Source: Stomorhina lunata
Lineage: Eukaryota; Arthropoda; Insecta; Diptera; Rhiniidae
Direction: 5' to 3'
DNA: 64,000 nt
Assembly (NCBI GenBank): GCA_933228675.1
Contig: OW121743.1
Location: forward strand, 112,827,781-112,891,780
The notes below the pieces were generated by a model. The model was not told where the DNA came from. It was given only the letters and a program-made list of their open reading frames with translations, and did no database searches. The position numbers and the translations under genes are program-made. Positions 61,341-64,000 of this stretch are shown here, piece by piece (the stretch's first letter is position 1; every line of letters begins with the position of its first letter).

Positions 61341-61367
61341 GCTTGGATCAAAGATTCTATAATATAA
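61341..61367 (+). CDS. C-type lectin-domain gene, apparent terminal mini-exon
   Basis: After a 67 bp intron ending TTTTCAG, the frame runs AWIKDSII and stops at TAA (61365-61367). The acceptor is good and the phase fits the preceding donor, so a terminal or alternative terminal exon is the simplest reading. A variant polyadenylation signal ATTAAA lies at 61411-61416. The W at residue 184 falls where a sushi module would have its conserved tryptophan, but the stop comes before the expected fourth cysteine. The true continuation may instead be another exon beyond the array at 61640-63700, or this exon may be damaged. Confidence 0.5.
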   Translation, partial: AWIKDSII

Positions 61368-61635
61368 ATTTATGGCACTCGAAACATTTGTTTTCTTTGT
61401 CAAAAGTAAAATTAAAGTGGATACAAAAATGAAAAATATATAAACGCACAAACAAACTTAGATTGCATGTGTGTGTGATTTAGCTTTCTCGTCTCCATAA
61501 GTCATTTCCGAAGTCAAAGCGGTATACTTTTTTATGGGACTTTTCAAAACGGCCATACGGTAAATCAATGTATGGAAGTGCAATATTTTTATTAAGTTGA
61601 CATTTTATACATCAATAGAAAGGCAATTTTAAATA
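61368..61635. other. Sequence after the apparent stop of the lectin gene
   Basis: A variant polyadenylation signal ATTAAA lies at 61411-61416. No further exon is evident. Confidence 0.4.
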
Positions 61636-61639
61636 TTTT

Positions 61640-63700
61640 TTAGTAAAGTTCAAATTTATTTTTTATCGAAAAAATTTTGTTCTAAATTTTTATAAAAAAT
61701 TTTGTTCTAAATTTTTATAAAAAATTTTGTTCTAAATTTTTTGTAAACAAATTTCGGTGAAAATTTTGTACAAAAAACTTTTCGGTCAAAATTTTTTATA
61801 GAAAAATTTTGGAACAAAAAAATATTTTTAGCAACAATGTTGGTCAAAATTTTTTATAGAAAAAATTTTGGTCAAAATTTTGCCAACATTTTTTATAGAA
61901 AAAATTTTGGTCAAAATTTTTTATAGAAAAAATTTTGGTCCAAATTTTTTATAAAAAAAATTATGGTCAAAATTTTTTATAAAAAAAATTTTGGTCAAAA
62001 TTTTTTATAGAAAAAATTTTAGTCAAAATTTTTTATAGACAAAATTTTGGACAAAATTTTTGATAGAACAAATATTGGTCAAAATTCTTTATAGAAAAAA
62101 TGTTGGTCAAAATTTTTTATAGAAAAAATTTTGGTCAAAATTTGTTATATAAAAAATTTTGGTCAAAATTTCTTATAGAAAAAATTTTGGTCAAAATTTT
62201 TTATTAAAAAAATGTTGGTTAAAATTTTTTATAAAAAAAATGTTGGTCAAAATTTATTATAGAAAAAATTTTGGTCAAAGTTTTTATAGATAAAATTTTG
62301 GTCAAAATTCTTTATAAAAAATTTTGATCAAAATTTTTTCTATAAAAAATTTTGACAAAAATTTTTCTATAAAATATTTGTTTCTATAAAAACTGTAGAC
62401 CGAATTTTTTTCAATAAAAAATTTAAACTAAAGTTTTTTCTTTAAAAAAATTTTGATCAAAATTTTTTCTATAAAAAATTTTGACCAACATTTTTGCTAT
62501 AATTGTTTAAACTTTTTTATATTTTGAATAGAAAAAAAAATCGGTTTAAATTTTTTATAGAAAAAATTTCGGTCTTGATTTGTAATAGAAAAAATTTTGT
62601 TCCAAATTTTTTATATAAAAAATTTTGGTCAACATTTTTTATAAAAAAAAAATTTTACCCAAAATTTCTATAAAAAATTTTGATCCAAATTTTTTCTATT
62701 ACAAATTTAGACCAAAATTTTTTCTATAAAAAATTTAAACCGAAATTTTTTCTGTTCAAAATATAAAAAATTTAGTTTAGGAAATTTTTTCTATTATTGC
62801 AAAAATTTTGGTCAAAATTTTTTACAGAAAAAATTTTGGTCAAAATTTTTTACAGAAAAAAAAATTTTATAGAAAAAATTTTGACCAAAATTTTTTCTGT
62901 AAAAAATTTTGACCAAAATTTTTTCTGTAAAAAATTTTGACCAAAATTTTTTCTGTAAAAAATTTTGACCAAAATTTTTTCTGTAAAAAATTTTGACCAA
63001 AACTTTTTCTGTAAAAAATTTTGACCAAAATTTTTTCTATAAAAAATTTTGATCAAATATTTTTCTATAAAAAATTTTGACCAAAATTTTTTCTATAAAA
63101 AATTTTGACCAAAATTTTTTCTATAAAAAATTTTGACCAAAATTTTTTCTATAAAAAATTTTGACCAAAATTTTTTCTATAAAAAATTTTGACCAAAATT
63201 TTTTCTATAAAAAATTTTGACCAAAATTTTTTCTATAAAAAATTTTGACCAAAATTTTTTCTATAAAAAATTTTGAGCAAAATTTTTTCTATAAAAAATT
63301 TTGACAAGAATTTTTTCTATAAAAAATTGTGACCAACATTTTTTCTATAAAAAATTTTGACCAAAATTTTTTATAGAAAAAATTTTGGTCAAAATTTTTT
63401 CTATAAAAAATTGTGACCAAAATTTTTTCTATAAAAAATTTTGACCAAAATTTTTTCTATAAAAAATTTTGACCAAAATTTTTTCTATAAAAAATTTTGG
63501 TCAAAACTTTTTATAGAAAAAATTTTGGTCAAAATTTTTTCTTTAAACCGAAATTTGTTCTATTCAAAATATAGACCAACATTTTTTTTATAAAAAATTT
63601 AGTTGGAAATTTTTCTATTAAAAATTTTTACCGAAATTTTTTCTATAAAAAATGTTCACCGAAATTTTTCTATAAAAAAATTTTGATCCCAAATTTTTCA
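61640..63700. repeat. Minisatellite array P (28 bp, TTGGTC/GACCAA), two inverted halves
   Basis: The left block (about 61800-62300) reads TTTTGGTCAAAATTTTTTAT; the right block (about 62870-63500) reads ATAAAAAATTTTGACCAAAA. The halves are reverse complements with a mixed junction in between. The right half is nearly homogeneous. Confidence 0.94.
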
Positions 63701-64000
63701 AAATAAATGTTGTCTTTTTTTTAATAATTTTCAAGTTTTTTTCGGTACACAAACTTTGAAGAATTTTGCTGGGTTATAAACTTTACATAGTTTAAAATTT
63801 TTTATTCATTTAGAAATTTATCAGTATTTCTTAAAAAAATTCCCGTCTTACTATAAATGATGTAAAAGCCAAAACAGGCCTGAGGTCATGCCATAAAACG
63901 CAAAAAAAATGTTTGAAGTAAAATCTCTCTTAAACTATAAGAGGTAATGTAAAATAGTAGAGAAGTTTTTTCTTAACTTTTCTAAGAAGTTTTCGAAAAA
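63701..64000. other. AT-rich DNA at the window end
   Basis: Nothing recognised. Confidence 0.4.

Overview
The window looks like nuclear DNA from a higher (schizophoran, probably calyptrate) fly. It is extremely AT-rich, has a gene split by multi-kilobase introns with GT/AG borders, and carries fly-type repeats: 'GGGAGCTATGGTC' interspersed elements with GTCY/GACA tracts, a jockey/CR1-like LINE fragment and a dead mariner. There are no operons, rRNAs, convincing tRNAs or CRISPR arrays. Species assignment is inference only.

The one gene I can assemble lies on the + strand at the right. Five exons (48770-48899, 55944-56058, 60770-60930, 61134-61273, 61341-61367) join in consistent phases into a 190-residue C-terminal part of a C-type-lectin-domain protein. 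The four disulfide cysteines of the lectin fold and the WIGL motif are present, but the Ca/sugar-binding EPN/QPD and WND motifs are not. A three-cysteine, sushi-like segment follows, then a stop. The 5' exons are not recognised. A near-perfect recursive-splice (ratchet) site at 2284/2285 on the same strand suggests that much of the left 48 kb is one giant intron.

Roughly 45 percent of the window, by my boundaries, is tandem arrays of 28-31 bp units (or 15+15) that are nearly self-complementary. They share a core like TATAG(G)AAATTTTT but have array-specific linkers: CTATAG dyads at 1-1370 and 3370-7085; ATC/GAT linkers at 10600-12420, 15700-17640, 27000-27230 and 29100-29400; TTTCCTATTTTTATAGG types at 27240-29100, 31290-33010, 34640-38560, 40160-42780 and 51430-55700; TTTACTTTTATAGG at 45220-47830; TTCGAA at 57710-59670; TTGGTC/GACCAA at 61640-63700. 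Several occur in opposite orientations around a centre, and three begin exactly where a DINE/Helitron-like interspersed element is broken, twice at or beside its GTCC tract.

Mobile elements between the arrays are: a 316-325 bp MITE family (12915-13545, 23923-24240, 25180-25495, plus ends elsewhere); a DINE-like element (19084-23010) carrying a 1.15 kb GACA/GATA array and interrupted by a 5'-truncated LINE with an identical ~108 bp target duplication; a 1,860 bp DNA transposon with ~300 bp terminal inverted repeats (35351-37210) and an internally deleted ORF; a mariner relic (25505-25780, minus); and a foldback-like core (16151-16482, partial copy at 480-790). The remaining stretches are AT-rich intronic or intergenic DNA in which I recognise nothing.
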